Notes: a model not told the origin generated them from the letters alone. Positions 9,361 through 18,356 are shown, counted from the first letter of the stretch. The stretch: 64,000 bases of DNA from Acidithiobacillus sp. AMEEHan (GCF_030996345.1 NZ_CP118747.1:1858001-1922000), one strand, 5' to 3'. Made by a program: numbers and translations.

Positions 9361-10638
9361 TTAAAAACTGTATTGCAACATCAATCGATCATCGACGAAG
9401 GTGCCATGATAATTCGCAAACGGATTGCTGTGATCAATGGCCAGGCGATTACGTAGAGATAGCCCTTTCCAGAACCCTCCTGGGGTATACGTCACATCAA
9501 TGTAGTTGGCTTCTACATTCGGGTAAAAAGGGGCGGTGTGATACCAGCTATAGGAATATTTGAAACGAAGATTGGGTAAGGGAAAAAACACGAAGCCGGC
9601 CTTCCAGGCATGGCCAGAGGCAGACGCCGATACAAGCCCATAATTCATGATGCTGGTGTAGAGGGGGTCAGCACTATACTGTTGCGAGAAGGGCGAAATG
9701 AAGCCGCCGTTCATCAAGGTCTCGCCACTGGGCAGGGTCGTGGCACGTTGCGGGATATGGTTGTAGGCTGCAAAAATGCTGCCACGCATACCCCAAAGCC
9801 GCGCCTTGATGCCTAGCATGCCGCCAAACACCGTGGCATTCACTGGCCCTGCCAATTGGGCGCCGTCGGCCCATTCCCGAGCGTACTGAAAATCTGCAAA
9901 TGGCTGAAAATAATGAAAAAGTTCTGGCGTGGTATAACCTAGAGTGCCATAGAACAGATTGGTCAGGTCATAGAAACGGTAGAACCACGCGCTGGCCTTG
10001 ATGCCCAGTTCCTGGGCCTTGAGGCCAAAGGCAAGGGTCCCATTGCTATCGTCTGGGAGGTAGCTGTAGTGGGCATTGTAATTGAGCAGCGTTTGCCGAT
10101 GGTAATCCGCCTGAATGCGATTTTTATAGCGAAATTCGCGAATCGCGATGATGCTCAGGTTGGGTAGGGGATGGAGCGTTGCGGTGACCGCTTGATAGGT
10201 GTTGGGAATCATGAAAGCGTCGGCAGGTCCCATCCACGGAGTATTGAGTAGCAAATTGCCAACGTCCACCTGCAACCAGGGATTTTGGTATTGCAGATAT
10301 GCTTGGCCAAGTACATTCAAAGATGTTCTGGAGCCCATCAGCAAAGGGTCCAAGCGTTTCTGGGCGCCGCTTGTGTCATTGACCCCAAGATCGTTGGCCG
10401 TGTAAAAAGCGACGCCGGCGCTTACGCCGAAAAGGGGCGCCGTCTGTACCTTGATCATGCCGCCAAGAGAATACGCATAGCGATTCTCCACGGCGTCACC
10501 GCCAAACATCTGGTTGTAATAATACGAGCGAATATCGCCCGTGACCGTAGACTTCTCCAAAAAGTCCTGAAGCGTCTGACCCTGGCTGATGGTTGGTAGG
10601 GCAATTAATCCGACTATGAATAATGGTATTTTTTTCAT
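9361..10638 (-). CDS. OprD-like outer-membrane porin
   Basis: 425 residues with a signal peptide (MKKIPLFIVGLIALPTISQG), then an alternating amphipathic beta pattern to the end and a C-terminal aromatic residue (LMLQYSF), the usual outer-membrane assembly signal. The opening TLQDFLEKSTVTGDIRSYYY is typical of the OprD family of substrate-selective porins. The substrate is not predictable. A paralogue with the same opening lies at 11041-12373 next to a molybdate-type binding protein gene. Ribosome site GGAGTAA on the minus strand precedes the ATG. It ends at a good terminator and is divergent from the Mop gene. Confidence 0.85.
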   Translation of the reverse strand: MKKIPLFIVGLIALPTISQGQTLQDFLEKSTVTGDIRSYYYNQMFGGDAVENRYAYSLGGMIKVQTAPLFGVSAGVAFYTANDLGVNDTSGAQKRLDPLLMGSRTSLNVLGQAYLQYQNPWLQVDVGNLLLNTPWMGPADAFMIPNTYQAVTATLHPLPNLSIIAIREFRYKNRIQADYHRQTLLNYNAHYSYLPDDSNGTLAFGLKAQELGIKASAWFYRFYDLTNLFYGTLGYTTPELFHYFQPFADFQYAREWADGAQLAGPVNATVFGGMLGIKARLWGMRGSIFAAYNHIPQRATTLPSGETLMNGGFISPFSQQYSADPLYTSIMNYGLVSASASGHAWKAGFVFFPLPNLRFKYSYSWYHTAPFYPNVEANYIDVTYTPGGFWKGLSLRNRLAIDHSNPFANYHGTFVDDRLMLQYSF

Positions 10639-10835
10639 TGATTACTCCTCTTTTCTTCTCGCTGCATGAAAACACATTCTGTCTTCTTGCGAGTAGAGAA
10701 TAGGTGGTCCAAAATCTGGACGCCAATGCTTATTTATTATTACTGAAATTACTTCCGGTAATTACTATGCCCTTGTCGTTGGCTCAGAGCTGCTCTATGC
10801 TGAACGCCTGTGTGTCATGAAGGGAGCTTGTGAGG

Positions 10836-11039
10836 ATGCAAACGAGTATTCGCAATCAACTCAGTGGAAAGGTGCTGGAGATCATGGAAGACAAGGTGCT
10901 GACGGAGGTGGTCATGGAAACCGCGGCAGGCAAGATCGCTGCAGTGATTACCACCCGCAGTGCCCGGGAGATGAACCTGCAGGTGGGGGACAAGGTGGCC
11001 GCTATCATCAAGGCCACCAACGTTTCTATTGGTAAATGA
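10836..11039 (+). CDS. Mop-like molybdopterin/molybdate-binding protein (TOBE domain)
   Basis: 67 residues, a single TOBE/Mop domain: the opening SIRNQLSGKVLEI, the repeat-like AAVITTRSA and the closing VAAIIKATNVSIGK are family-typical. Mop proteins assemble into rings that bind molybdate or tungstate and buffer it in the cytoplasm. The ATG at 10836 is nine bases from AGGGAG (10821-10826); a GTG at 10830 would be only three bases away. The stop is next to that of the convergent porin gene. The molybdate-type binding protein upstream of that porin supports a shared oxyanion role. Confidence 0.85.
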   Translation: MQTSIRNQLSGKVLEIMEDKVLTEVVMETAAGKIAAVITTRSAREMNLQVGDKVAAIIKATNVSIGK

Positions 11040-11040
11040 G

Positions 11041-12373
11041 TTAAAACTTGTAGGTGAACATCACTCGGTTGTAGACAAAGGAGTGCTGACCCGAGCCTGG
11101 GTATAGTCCGGGCGCGCCACCATTTCCCACCTCGACCTGATCCCGTAGGCAGAGGCCCTGGAACATGCCCCCCGGGAAATAACTCACGTTGAAGTGGGTC
11201 CAGTTGCTGTCCCCGGAAAAGTACGTATTGAACTGTGAGAAACCGGCGGTAAATTGCAGTTGCTTGGGAATCGGCCAATAGGCGGCACGTACCCGCCAGC
11301 CATGCCCCGGTCCCACGCCCACCAAGCCCTGGATCATGGCGTCTACATAGAGAGGGTCTGCGGTGTAGCCGACGGTGTAGGGCGAGATGATGGCGCCGCC
11401 ACCCAAAGCGTTGGCGTGCAGCTCAGTGCTGTCGTAGGCATACCAGAGACTGCCATGGGGAAATTGAATACCTGCCTTCACTCCCCAACTTGTCGCATTG
11501 ACGCCCTGACCGGGCTGTCCGAACAAAGTCGTGCCGGTGCTTGCGAAGGCCTCGCCAGCGCCCCATTCGCGGGTAAACTGGGCGGCAACAAATGGCTGTG
11601 CAGGAGCAGAAACCGGCAAACGGTAACTGCCGTCCCAATAGAGCATATTGGCAAACTGATCAAACTGGTAAAACCAAGCCTGAGTCTTGGCAGTGTGCCA
11701 ATGATACTGGGCGCCGAAGGCCAAGGCGCCGTTGCTCGGGTGCTCCATGGAGTAACTTTGCGGCAGGACGTTGGGGCCACCATAGAGGTAATCGCCGTAG
11801 CTCGGGCCATAATAGTAGAGGTTGGTGCGGGTGAATTGGTCGTTGGTGCGATCTTTCCAACGGAAAATGCGCAGTGCATCCAGCGTCAAACCGGATACCG
11901 GGTGCACCGCCAGGGTGACGCCCTGATAGGTGACCGGGATGACCCGACCACCCACACGATTGAGCCAGGGGGTATCGACGAGCTGGTTACCGACCTTGGC
12001 GGTGAGCCAGTGGTCCTGGTACTCCAAATAGGCCTGACCCAGGGCGTTGACGGAGTTTTGATCCCCCATCAGGGTTTTGTCGACCCGCGCCGGGTTACTC
12101 GCCAGAGTGCCCAGGGCGTTCGCGGTGTAGAAGCTCACCCCGACTCGAAAACCGCTCAAAAATGGCGCCGTGAGGATGTTGATGCGGCCGGCGAGAGAAT
12201 ACGCGTACGCGTTGATGGTGTTGGGAGTGCCATAGAGGCGGGTGAAATAATAGGAGCGAATCTGCCCGTCGATCTTGCTCTTGGCGAAGAACTGGCTCAG
12301 GGTCTCGCCATGGGCAACGCCACCCAGGGCGCAAGCGGCCAACACGATTGCATGGAGAGTTTTTGCGTTTCAT
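11041..12373 (-). pseudogene. Second OprD-like porin, frameshifted in the signal peptide
   Basis: The long frame (434 residues, 11041-12345) is a second OprD-like porin, opening TLSQFFAKSKIDGQIRSYY and ending in an aromatic residue (MFTYKF). That frame has no good start. The ATG at 12373, with AGGA seven bases upstream, is one base out of phase. Dropping one A from the run of five (plus-strand T, 12360-12364) restores MKRKTLHAIVLAACALGG running into the porin, a proper signal peptide. The rest of the frame is clean, so the lesion is recent, phase-variable or a sequencing error. It follows the binding-protein gene and is probably cotranscribed with it. Confidence 0.8.
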
Positions 12374-12420
12374 CGGTCATTCCTGTTGGTAGTACTTAAT
12401 CATATATAACGAAAGCTAGA

Positions 12421-12448
12421 ACGATCTGCTCACTTGCGAACAGATCGT
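12421..12448 (-). terminator. Hairpin between binding-protein and porin genes
   Basis: Eleven-base arms at 12421-12431 and 12438-12448 pair with one G-U, with a six-base loop. On the minus strand it is followed by a weak T-containing stretch. It lies just after the stop of the upstream gene and before the porin start, so it could terminate or attenuate transcription between them. Confidence 0.5.
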
Positions 12449-12470
12449 CAGTTGCTCACGACTTGCGCGA

Positions 12471-13379
12471 TCAGCTTAGGGGCGCGCCTTTGGGTGCGCT
12501 GTAGCCGTCGTCGCGGAACATCTTCTGACCCTCAGGACTCTGCATGAACTTGATGAAGGCCTCGCCCAGTTTTGGGTCGGGCGCCGTACTCGGCACCGCG
12601 GCGTAGAAGACCAAAGGCTGTGGAGTGACGGTCTTTTCCTTGCCATCCACATCAAGTTTGAAACCCGCCTTATCGTACCAGGATTGCTTGTATTGCGGGT
12701 CACTCAGGTTGATCTGCACCGGCAACTTGATATACGGCAGGTGCAAGGACTTGACGGCACTCAGGTAGCCTGAGGATGCCGCAATCTGCCCTGCCTTGAG
12801 TCGCGCCAGCAGAGACATTTCGGTGAAGATCTGCTTGGGATTTTCTATCGGCCCGAGAATTTTCTGCACCAGACCGGGCTGGTGATAATATTTTTCCGCA
12901 AGCTGCATGGTGAACACGATGTTCTGCCCCTGGGGGTCGGTCTTGGGGTCGGTGCGACCGAAGGTGGCGCCAGGCAACTGCAGAATCTTGTACCAAGGCA
13001 TCTTGCCACTAGCAAAATCCTTCGCAAAGGGACCGTTGGGACTGTAGGCGATACACATCTGGGTACTGGCGACCGGATAGGCGGTCTTGACCAGCCCTGC
13101 CTTTTGCAGCACCTCGATGGGGCCGGGCGTAATGGATATGAACACGTCAGGGGTGATCTGGTGTCCAACGATTAGGTGGGCCAGGGCATAAGCTCCTTGA
13201 CCCTCGCCGCGAAATTCGACGTGATGGCTCTTGGCGAAGGCCGGGCCCAGGTGCAGGTTCATGACGTTACCCATGGAACCGGCAAACGCGGCGAGCATGG
13301 TTTCGGCATTCGCCGCTACGGGCAGGATAAGGCCCAAGGCGAAAGCGACGGCAAGAGGGGTTTTGCGAAGAGATTTCAT
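12471..13379 (-). CDS. Molybdate/tungstate-type periplasmic substrate-binding protein (ModA/WtpA-like)
   Basis: 302 residues with a signal peptide cleaved after ANA. The mature part begins MLAAFAGSMGNVMN, a typical oxyanion-binding Ser loop, followed by the second lobe segment TDPKTDPQGQNIVFTM and a C-terminal FIKFMQSPEGQKMF repeat common to bacterial solute-binding proteins. It most resembles WtpA/ModA-type proteins that deliver molybdate, tungstate or a similar anion to an ABC importer. No permease or ATPase gene is adjacent. The pairing with an outer-membrane porin downstream and a cytoplasmic Mop protein nearby supports an oxyanion route, though sulfate or another anion remains possible. 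Confidence 0.75.
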   Translation of the reverse strand: MKSLRKTPLAVAFALGLILPVAANAETMLAAFAGSMGNVMNLHLGPAFAKSHHVEFRGEGQGAYALAHLIVGHQITPDVFISITPGPIEVLQKAGLVKTAYPVASTQMCIAYSPNGPFAKDFASGKMPWYKILQLPGATFGRTDPKTDPQGQNIVFTMQLAEKYYHQPGLVQKILGPIENPKQIFTEMSLLARLKAGQIAASSGYLSAVKSLHLPYIKLPVQINLSDPQYKQSWYDKAGFKLDVDGKEKTVTPQPLVFYAAVPSTAPDPKLGEAFIKFMQSPEGQKMFRDDGYSAPKGAPLS

Positions 13380-13403
13380 CGGCGTAGGCTCCAGTGCGAT
13401 ATG

Positions 13404-13417
13404 ATATTCGCGAATAT
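13404..13417. promoter_or_regulatory. Perfect 14-bp palindrome upstream of the binding-protein gene
   Basis: ATATTCGCGAATAT lies 25-38 bp upstream of the start codon, in the likely promoter. This suits an operator. It does not closely match the ModE consensus, so the regulator is unknown. Confidence 0.4.
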
Positions 13418-13828
13418 ATAAAGCCTCGATCGAAATGTAAACTAGAATATAGCGATGGGCCTATAAAATTCGGTCACCCCCGGGATCTGCGGCCCATGAT
13501 AGAGCGCAAATCTGCCCTGACCTCTTCTTGGTGGCGGTTGATCGCACCTAGCGGGTGAAGACAATCTCGTGCGCTTTGCAGGCATCTATGGTCGCAGCGA
13601 AGTACCCGCCTGATTCTGCATCCTTCGAAGGGCCTTTTTTATGCGCTGTGTTCTGGAACTGGTGGCACAACTTGAGCAAGCCGTTCACTTGGGTGGTCGT
13701 GGTGCCCACTAGCCTTGACCATCGAGGCCGGTTTGTCCTCTACAGCCGGGACGAGCACTTCAACGCCGCGGGCGGTCTGGCCGTCCAGATCGCAGAGTGA
13801 AGAGATTGCCACAAGCGCTTGGGATATT
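13418..13828. other. Intergenic stretch, no convincing gene
   Basis: No supported gene. A small plus-strand frame at 13555-13800 (81 codons) lacks a ribosome site and any recognisable domain. The stretch runs up to the degenerate tRNA-Thr end copy that marks island A. Confidence 0.5.
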
Positions 13829-13875
13829 TGGTGCCGTTGAGGAGAATCGGACCTCTGACCTACGGATTATGAATG
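13829..13875. repeat. Degenerate attachment-site copy (tRNA-Thr 3' end), left edge of island A
   Basis: These 47 bases match the 3' part of the tRNA-Thr gene (57191-57237) at 42 positions. The rest of a tRNA cannot be folded here, so this is an att remnant rather than a gene. Its five mismatches show it is older than the perfect copy at 18803-18853. Confidence 0.8.
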
Positions 13876-14190
13876 AAGATCCCTCGCTTCCCATGACTTC
13901 TCATTGAATCCGGATTACCTATGTAAATCAGAGGGTAGGGACTATTTTCAATGATTATTGAGGTGGTTGCAATCGGACAACACTTTGGCTCCAGGTAAGC
14001 CACAGGTAAGCCGCGGACAGATGAGCCACTGATTGTTTATCATTCGGTCATTCCGCTTCGAGCAGCTGATCACTCGTGAGCATTGTGGGCTAGGGCCATC
14101 CTTTTGCACCCGGTGGCGCTAAACGGGTTAGGAAAATCGGTCTTCTGGAGGGTCTCTATCAAGAGGGGCGGTTTGCTTGACTGGTGCTTA

Positions 14191-14240
14191 TAAACCGTGC
14201 TGGCTCATATAAACCATAGCAATTGGTTTATTTAAACCAA
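14191..14240. promoter_or_regulatory. Cluster of TAAACC half-sites and an 18-bp palindrome
   Basis: TAAACC occurs at 14191-14196 and 14210-14215, then in the palindrome TTGGTTTA-TT-TAAACCAA at 14223-14240. The cluster lies 135-185 bp upstream of the first gene of the sulfur cluster. An AT-rich run (14255-14272) follows. This looks like a multi-site operator, but no regulator gene is adjacent. Confidence 0.45.
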
Positions 14241-14376
14241 AGTTGAGAAACATCATTTATATATATAAATATAACAACATGTTTTTGTTAGATTCTTATA
14301 CGCTGGCCTTTGTGGCCCGGAAGTTGCTCCTATTAATGAGTAAGCTCCTCGATCACGGAACTGAAGGGAGGTTTCC

Positions 14377-14697
14377 ATGGATAAATGGGTACTGCAGGTA
14401 ATGACGCCCCAAGAGTGGGAACATGTAATGATCATGACAAGCCAGAACTTGGGGCATGTAGATTTGAAAGTGGTTGCTCTGGGCATGGCGGTAGTTCCGC
14501 TTTTTGCGCCGGGAAAACTTAGGAGAGCGATGGAGGAAGCGATTACGAAGGGCCTCAGCCTAGAAATCTGTTCGGTAAGTATGGGGGTTGCTGGACTAGA
14601 AAACGCAGAACCTCCCAAAGGGGCGGTTTTGCAGCCGGGTTTGAAAGCGGTCGCCGCCGCGCGTGCTGCCGGATATACCTATTTCGTTGTCGCTTGA
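14377..14697 (+). CDS. DsrE-like small protein
   Basis: 106 residues with the compact alpha/beta pattern of DsrE/DsrF-type proteins: LKVVALGMAVVPLFAPG, then a variable loop and the LEICSVSMGVAGL strand with one Cys, and the end ARAAGYTYFVVA. Relatives carry persulfide sulfur in cytoplasmic sulfur oxidation and relay; many simply carry the fold. The ATG follows GGGAGG with good spacing. It is the first gene of an operon-like row with YeeE/YedE, FadL and TauE genes, which supports a sulfur role. The family call rests on pattern only, not on a search. Confidence 0.6.
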   Translation: MDKWVLQVMTPQEWEHVMIMTSQNLGHVDLKVVALGMAVVPLFAPGKLRRAMEEAITKGLSLEICSVSMGVAGLENAEPPKGAVLQPGLKAVAAARAAGYTYFVVA

Positions 14698-14728
14698 TCA
14701 GCTAGTTCCGACTAGAAAGGATTTGATC

Positions 14729-15970
14729 ATGTCCGGGATATCGATTACTGCTCCTCAGTGGGTAGGTATACTTGTTGGATTCACCATCGGTGGTTTGGCA
14801 GAGGCATGGGGAATCGCAAACCCCGAATCAATTATTCGACTCACACGTTGGATCGACCGCCTATTTGTTACCTGTATTTCCTTAGGAGGAGCTTTTGCTG
14901 TATTGCTCTTGTATGGCCTATATGCCCTTGGCATTGATATGCACTTTGGCCTGAAACCATTGTATTTCTATGGCGTCGGGCTCGGAGGAATCCTCTTTGG
15001 TATCGGGTTGGCGATTTCCGGCTATTTTCCGGGGTCTGAGTGGATGGCATTGGGTGAGGGGCGTCGGGATGCATTGTTCGCAATTCCTGCTGGGCTTCTT
15101 GGGGCTGCATCCTGGACAGCTCTTTATCAGACCTCTGCAGGTCAATGGTTGGTCAATCAAGCAAATGTTGGTTCGGTAATCATCACCGGTCAAACCATTG
15201 CAAAAACAAGCCCGATAACTCTCTTCTTGATTGCTATACCATACGCGCTTGTGCTGCTGGCGATTGCCTATTTTTTGCCACGGTTTAGAAATACGCATCA
15301 TAGCTGCCTCCGCGCAATCATTCGCGGGGAAGATGGGCCAGCGGAAAAAACCCCTGAGGTGCAGGCCATGAGAGAAGATACCACCGCATATTTGCTCGAA
15401 GGATCTATTGCAAGAAAAGGGAGCAAAGCGGAGCATTTCGCTCGTGCGATGTCCTCTGAGCCTAACGTTTATTCACGTGCGATGTTACTAATAGCAATAC
15501 TCGTCGGTTTTGCCGTGGTTATGGGAATCATGCTGCATCAAATCTTTGGAGAGTCCACAACCTACTCCTGGATTATCGCCGTGCTCATTATGCCTACCTA
15601 CAAGTACTCCATTGGTGTTCTTAGTCATATCGGTTGGGAGCCCTTCTCTGATATTGGAACATTCCTTGGCGCTTTCTTTTCGGCTGTAATTTTTACCAAA
15701 AGGTTTACAGCATTTCGTAAGGTCATCCCTCCCTCATGGAGAAACCGGTTTGGTAATACCGAATGGAAAAGAGCTATGGGTGTATTCATCGGGAGTTACC
15801 TCATGCTCTTTGGAGCACGAATGGCGGATGGTTGTGCCTCCGGTCATATCCTTAGCGGCGTAGTGCAAATGGCTGCCAGCGGTTTGTTCTTCGGTGTCGT
15901 CGTCATGATCTCTGGTGTTATCACCGCAAAGTTCGTGTATGGCAACGTCTCTGAGAAAGTGAATCCTTGA
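14729..15970 (+). CDS. YeeE/YedE-family sulfur compound transporter
   Basis: 413 residues, about ten membrane helices in two repeats. The ATG at 14729 has AAAGG eight bases upstream. The second repeat carries the family motif GCASGH (C369), thought to be part of the thiosulfate path in YeeE/TsuA-type transporters. In the first repeat, where the family usually has a Cys-Pro-Gly motif, this protein has YFPG (residues 99-102), so the Cys is missing. That suggests an altered substrate or mechanism. Between a DsrE-like gene and a small membrane protein gene, it fits sulfur compound uptake or exchange. Confidence 0.8.
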   Translation: MSGISITAPQWVGILVGFTIGGLAEAWGIANPESIIRLTRWIDRLFVTCISLGGAFAVLLLYGLYALGIDMHFGLKPLYFYGVGLGGILFGIGLAISGYFPGSEWMALGEGRRDALFAIPAGLLGAASWTALYQTSAGQWLVNQANVGSVIITGQTIAKTSPITLFLIAIPYALVLLAIAYFLPRFRNTHHSCLRAIIRGEDGPAEKTPEVQAMREDTTAYLLEGSIARKGSKAEHFARAMSSEPNVYSRAMLLIAILVGFAVVMGIMLHQIFGESTTYSWIIAVLIMPTYKYSIGVLSHIGWEPFSDIGTFLGAFFSAVIFTKRFTAFRKVIPPSWRNRFGNTEWKRAMGVFIGSYLMLFGARMADGCASGHILSGVVQMAASGLFFGVVVMISGVITAKFVYGNVSEKVNP

Positions 15971-15982
15971 AGGAGATAGATC

Positions 15983-16183
15983 ATGAAAGACCATAGTAGT
16001 AATCCAGTGATCAACGGAATTATAGTGTTTGCGGTTGTCGCGACGGTTGTGATCGCGGCTATCGCTACTGGTGGAGCAACTAGTTATGCCCCCGATCCAT
16101 ACGCGTGGTTTTACACGTTGATTATTCCCGTGTTCGTCATGCTCATTGTGGTTGCGTATTACAATGAGAAGGATCCGTACTAA
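15983..16183 (+). CDS. Small two-helix membrane protein
   Basis: 66 residues, two predicted helices (about 11-32 and 43-60) joined by a loop rich in Gly, Ala and Pro (ATGGATSYAPDPYAW), with charged ends (MKDHSS and NEKDPY). No family is recognised. It starts 13 bp after the YeeE/YedE stop with GGAGATAG just upstream, so it is almost certainly translated with that transporter and may be a subunit of it. Confidence 0.65.
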   Translation: MKDHSSNPVINGIIVFAVVATVVIAAIATGGATSYAPDPYAWFYTLIIPVFVMLIVVAYYNEKDPY

Positions 16184-16204
16184 CGGGCAGCAGATCTGCC
16201 GCAC

Positions 16205-16229
16205 CGGGATAGTGGCAAGCGCTATCCCG
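16205..16229. other. Intercistronic hairpin
   Basis: Perfect eight-base-pair stem (16205-16212 with 16222-16229, nine-base loop) without a T run. It lies between the small membrane protein and FadL-type genes. It may stabilise or process the message. Confidence 0.45.
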
Positions 16230-16247
16230 CCTGAAAAGGATGACGTT

Positions 16248-17540
16248 ATGAAACGGCGAACTTTGATCCTGGTATTGTCTTGTCTTACAACTGTCGTACC
16301 GACTACGGTTATGGCAACTGTAGGCTATCAATTCAACGGGATAGGACAATATGAATTGGGGATGTCCGGTGCTGTAGTTGCTGCGCCTGGTGATGCCATG
16401 ACGGTGATCAGTAACCCTGCCGGTCTATCTGAAATCCGTCCGCAAGGTGACGCCTCTGCCGAGCTTTTCAATCCATCCCGCACGGCGTCCTTCGGACAAG
16501 GCAAGATAGGTAGTCATACGAATGTCTATGGTACACCCGCCTTGGGTTGGATGGTTCCCATCAGTGGAAATCGTCTGTTTCTTGGAGGAGGCTTCTTCGG
16601 TACCGCAGGCTTGGGAGTCAATTATCTTCAATCTCCCTTTTTCGTGCCCAGTCCGACCAGTCCGTCAACACTGCTCCCCGCCACGCTTAAAGCATACTCC
16701 AGCATATCTATGATGATTGCGGCGTTAGGAATAGCCTGGCGACCAACGCATCGCTTGAGTCTTGGAGTCGCCTTGGATATGGCGAATGAGAATGTGTCTT
16801 TTCAGGAGACGGAAAGTGGTTCAGAAAATGGGATGCCCTTTCAAGTGGGTGTCAACTTTGCGAGTCCAGCCAGTGCGTATGGTATTGGCGTTACGATTGG
16901 CGCGCTCTATCAGGTAAATTCATTGGTCACCTTAGGAGCCACTTATCGATCGCCATTATTCTTTACGCCATTAACCTGGCAGGAAGGTGCGGAGTCTGTA
17001 CCGAACCCTGTTACCGGAGGGATTCAGCAAACCGGTGGTCCTGGGCAATATAGTATGCAGTTAAACTATCCGCAAGAGATTGCGTTGGGTATCGCTCTGC
17101 ATCCTGGCAAACGTTTTCTGGTGAGTCTGCAGGGTCAGTGGTTTGATTGGCGCAGCACTCTCAATACCGTGACCATCAATGGACCATGGAACAATGGCGC
17201 TCCACTGGTCATGGACACAAACTGGCGTAACGTTTGGGTTGGTGCCATTGGCCTGCAGTATCACTTGTCTCACATTTTTACTGTGCGCGCAGGATATTCC
17301 CATGGGTCCAGCCCGGTTGGGCCGAGGAACTTGTATCCCAACCTTCTGGCTCCCGCCATCGTACAGAATCAAGTGAGTGTCGGTGCAACAGAAAACCTTG
17401 GTCGAGGGTGGCAATTGGTAGAGGCGTACATGCATGCCTTTCCAGCTAGCACGCAAGGAGAGATTCCTGGAACAGAGATTCCCATCAGTGCTTCTCTCGC
17501 GGAAAATGCTTTCGGGGTGCAGGTGAACTATCTTTTCTGA
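16248..17540 (+). CDS. FadL/TodX-type outer-membrane transporter for hydrophobic compounds
   Basis: 430 residues from an ATG at 16248 with AAAAGGA upstream. Residues 1-24 form a signal peptide. The mature N-terminus has the plug features of the family: YQFNGIGQYELGMSGA and SNPAGL (the NPA motif), followed by a long beta-barrel pattern ending FGVQVNYLF. FadL-type channels take up hydrophobic molecules by lateral diffusion. Here the gene sits in a sulfur-handling cluster rather than with beta-oxidation genes, so a hydrophobic sulfur species or organosulfur compound is a possible substrate (inference). Confidence 0.85.
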   Translation: MKRRTLILVLSCLTTVVPTTVMATVGYQFNGIGQYELGMSGAVVAAPGDAMTVISNPAGLSEIRPQGDASAELFNPSRTASFGQGKIGSHTNVYGTPALGWMVPISGNRLFLGGGFFGTAGLGVNYLQSPFFVPSPTSPSTLLPATLKAYSSISMMIAALGIAWRPTHRLSLGVALDMANENVSFQETESGSENGMPFQVGVNFASPASAYGIGVTIGALYQVNSLVTLGATYRSPLFFTPLTWQEGAESVPNPVTGGIQQTGGPGQYSMQLNYPQEIALGIALHPGKRFLVSLQGQWFDWRSTLNTVTINGPWNNGAPLVMDTNWRNVWVGAIGLQYHLSHIFTVRAGYSHGSSPVGPRNLYPNLLAPAIVQNQVSVGATENLGRGWQLVEAYMHAFPASTQGEIPGTEIPISASLAENAFGVQVNYLF

Positions 17541-17576
17541 GCATGTGCGATATCTTTATAATCAACGGACTATCTG

Positions 17577-18356
17577 ATGTTGCTTAGCGCTTTGCAAAAT
17601 GTGGAGTGCGTGCTGTCGGGCATGGTTGTGGGATTCTCTCTCGGTTTGATTGGTGGAGGAGGCTCCATCCTTGCCGTACCTCTACTGCTGTATTTTGTTG
17701 GTGTTTCGGATGCACACATTGTGATTGGTACAACGGCATTAGCGGTCGGCCTCAACGCGTTGATGAATTTGATCCCGCATGCGCGCGCTGGCAATGTTCT
17801 CTGGAAACCGGCAATCCATTTTGCACTGGCTGGGGTTATCGGCGCTTTGATTGGTGCAGAAATCGGAAAAATAATCAACGGTCATGTGCTATTGATCTTT
17901 TTTGCACTGCTAATGCTGGTTGTTGCTTACAGCATGTATAGACAAAAAGGACAGCCGCCACAGAACCGCGGACCTGTTTGCCAGCATCATCCTTGTGTTT
18001 ATGCCTATGGAGGTGGCGTAGGGCTGCTTTCGGGGTTTTTTGGCATTGGTGGTGGATTTTTGATCGTTCCAGCTCTTATACGTTCTGCCCGCATGACGAT
18101 TCTGCAGGCAGTTGGATCCTCTTTGCTTGCCGTTGGGGTTCTGGGTTTGGCAACGGCGTCGAGTTACGCTTGGAGCGGACTTGTTGATTGGTCAATCGCT
18201 GGAGAATATCTATTGGGTGGACTGGTTGGCGGCTGGCTAGGCGCTCGTACCGCAGAGCGTATCGGAAAAAACAAAGCACAATTGAATTTCGTTTTTGTCA
18301 CTTTGATTACGTTCGTTGCCATTTATATGATCTGGAAAGAAATTTATTCTATTTGA
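17577..18356 (+). CDS. TauE/SafE-family anion permease
   Basis: 259 residues, about eight helices in two repeats, each opening with the family glycine pattern: FSLGLIGGGGSILAVPLLLY near the N-terminus and GGGVGLLSGFFGIGGGFLIVPAL mid-protein. Members export or import sulfite, sulfoacetate and related anions across the inner membrane. It is the last gene of the island A cluster, 36 bp after the FadL-type gene. In a sulfur oxidiser, sulfite export or thiosulfate handling is plausible; the substrate cannot be read from sequence. Confidence 0.85.
   Translation: MLLSALQNVECVLSGMVVGFSLGLIGGGGSILAVPLLLYFVGVSDAHIVIGTTALAVGLNALMNLIPHARAGNVLWKPAIHFALAGVIGALIGAEIGKIINGHVLLIFFALLMLVVAYSMYRQKGQPPQNRGPVCQHHPCVYAYGGGVGLLSGFFGIGGGFLIVPALIRSARMTILQAVGSSLLAVGVLGLATASSYAWSGLVDWSIAGEYLLGGLVGGWLGARTAERIGKNKAQLNFVFVTLITFVAIYMIWKEIYSI

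Noticed and set aside
12396-12412. ModE operator half-site (TATATAACGA) upstream of the second porin
   Set aside because: Only one half matches and no spaced second half is visible; too weak to list.
13829-13875. A second tRNA-Thr gene
   Set aside because: Only the 3' part is present with five mismatches; the D-arm and 5' acceptor strand are missing.
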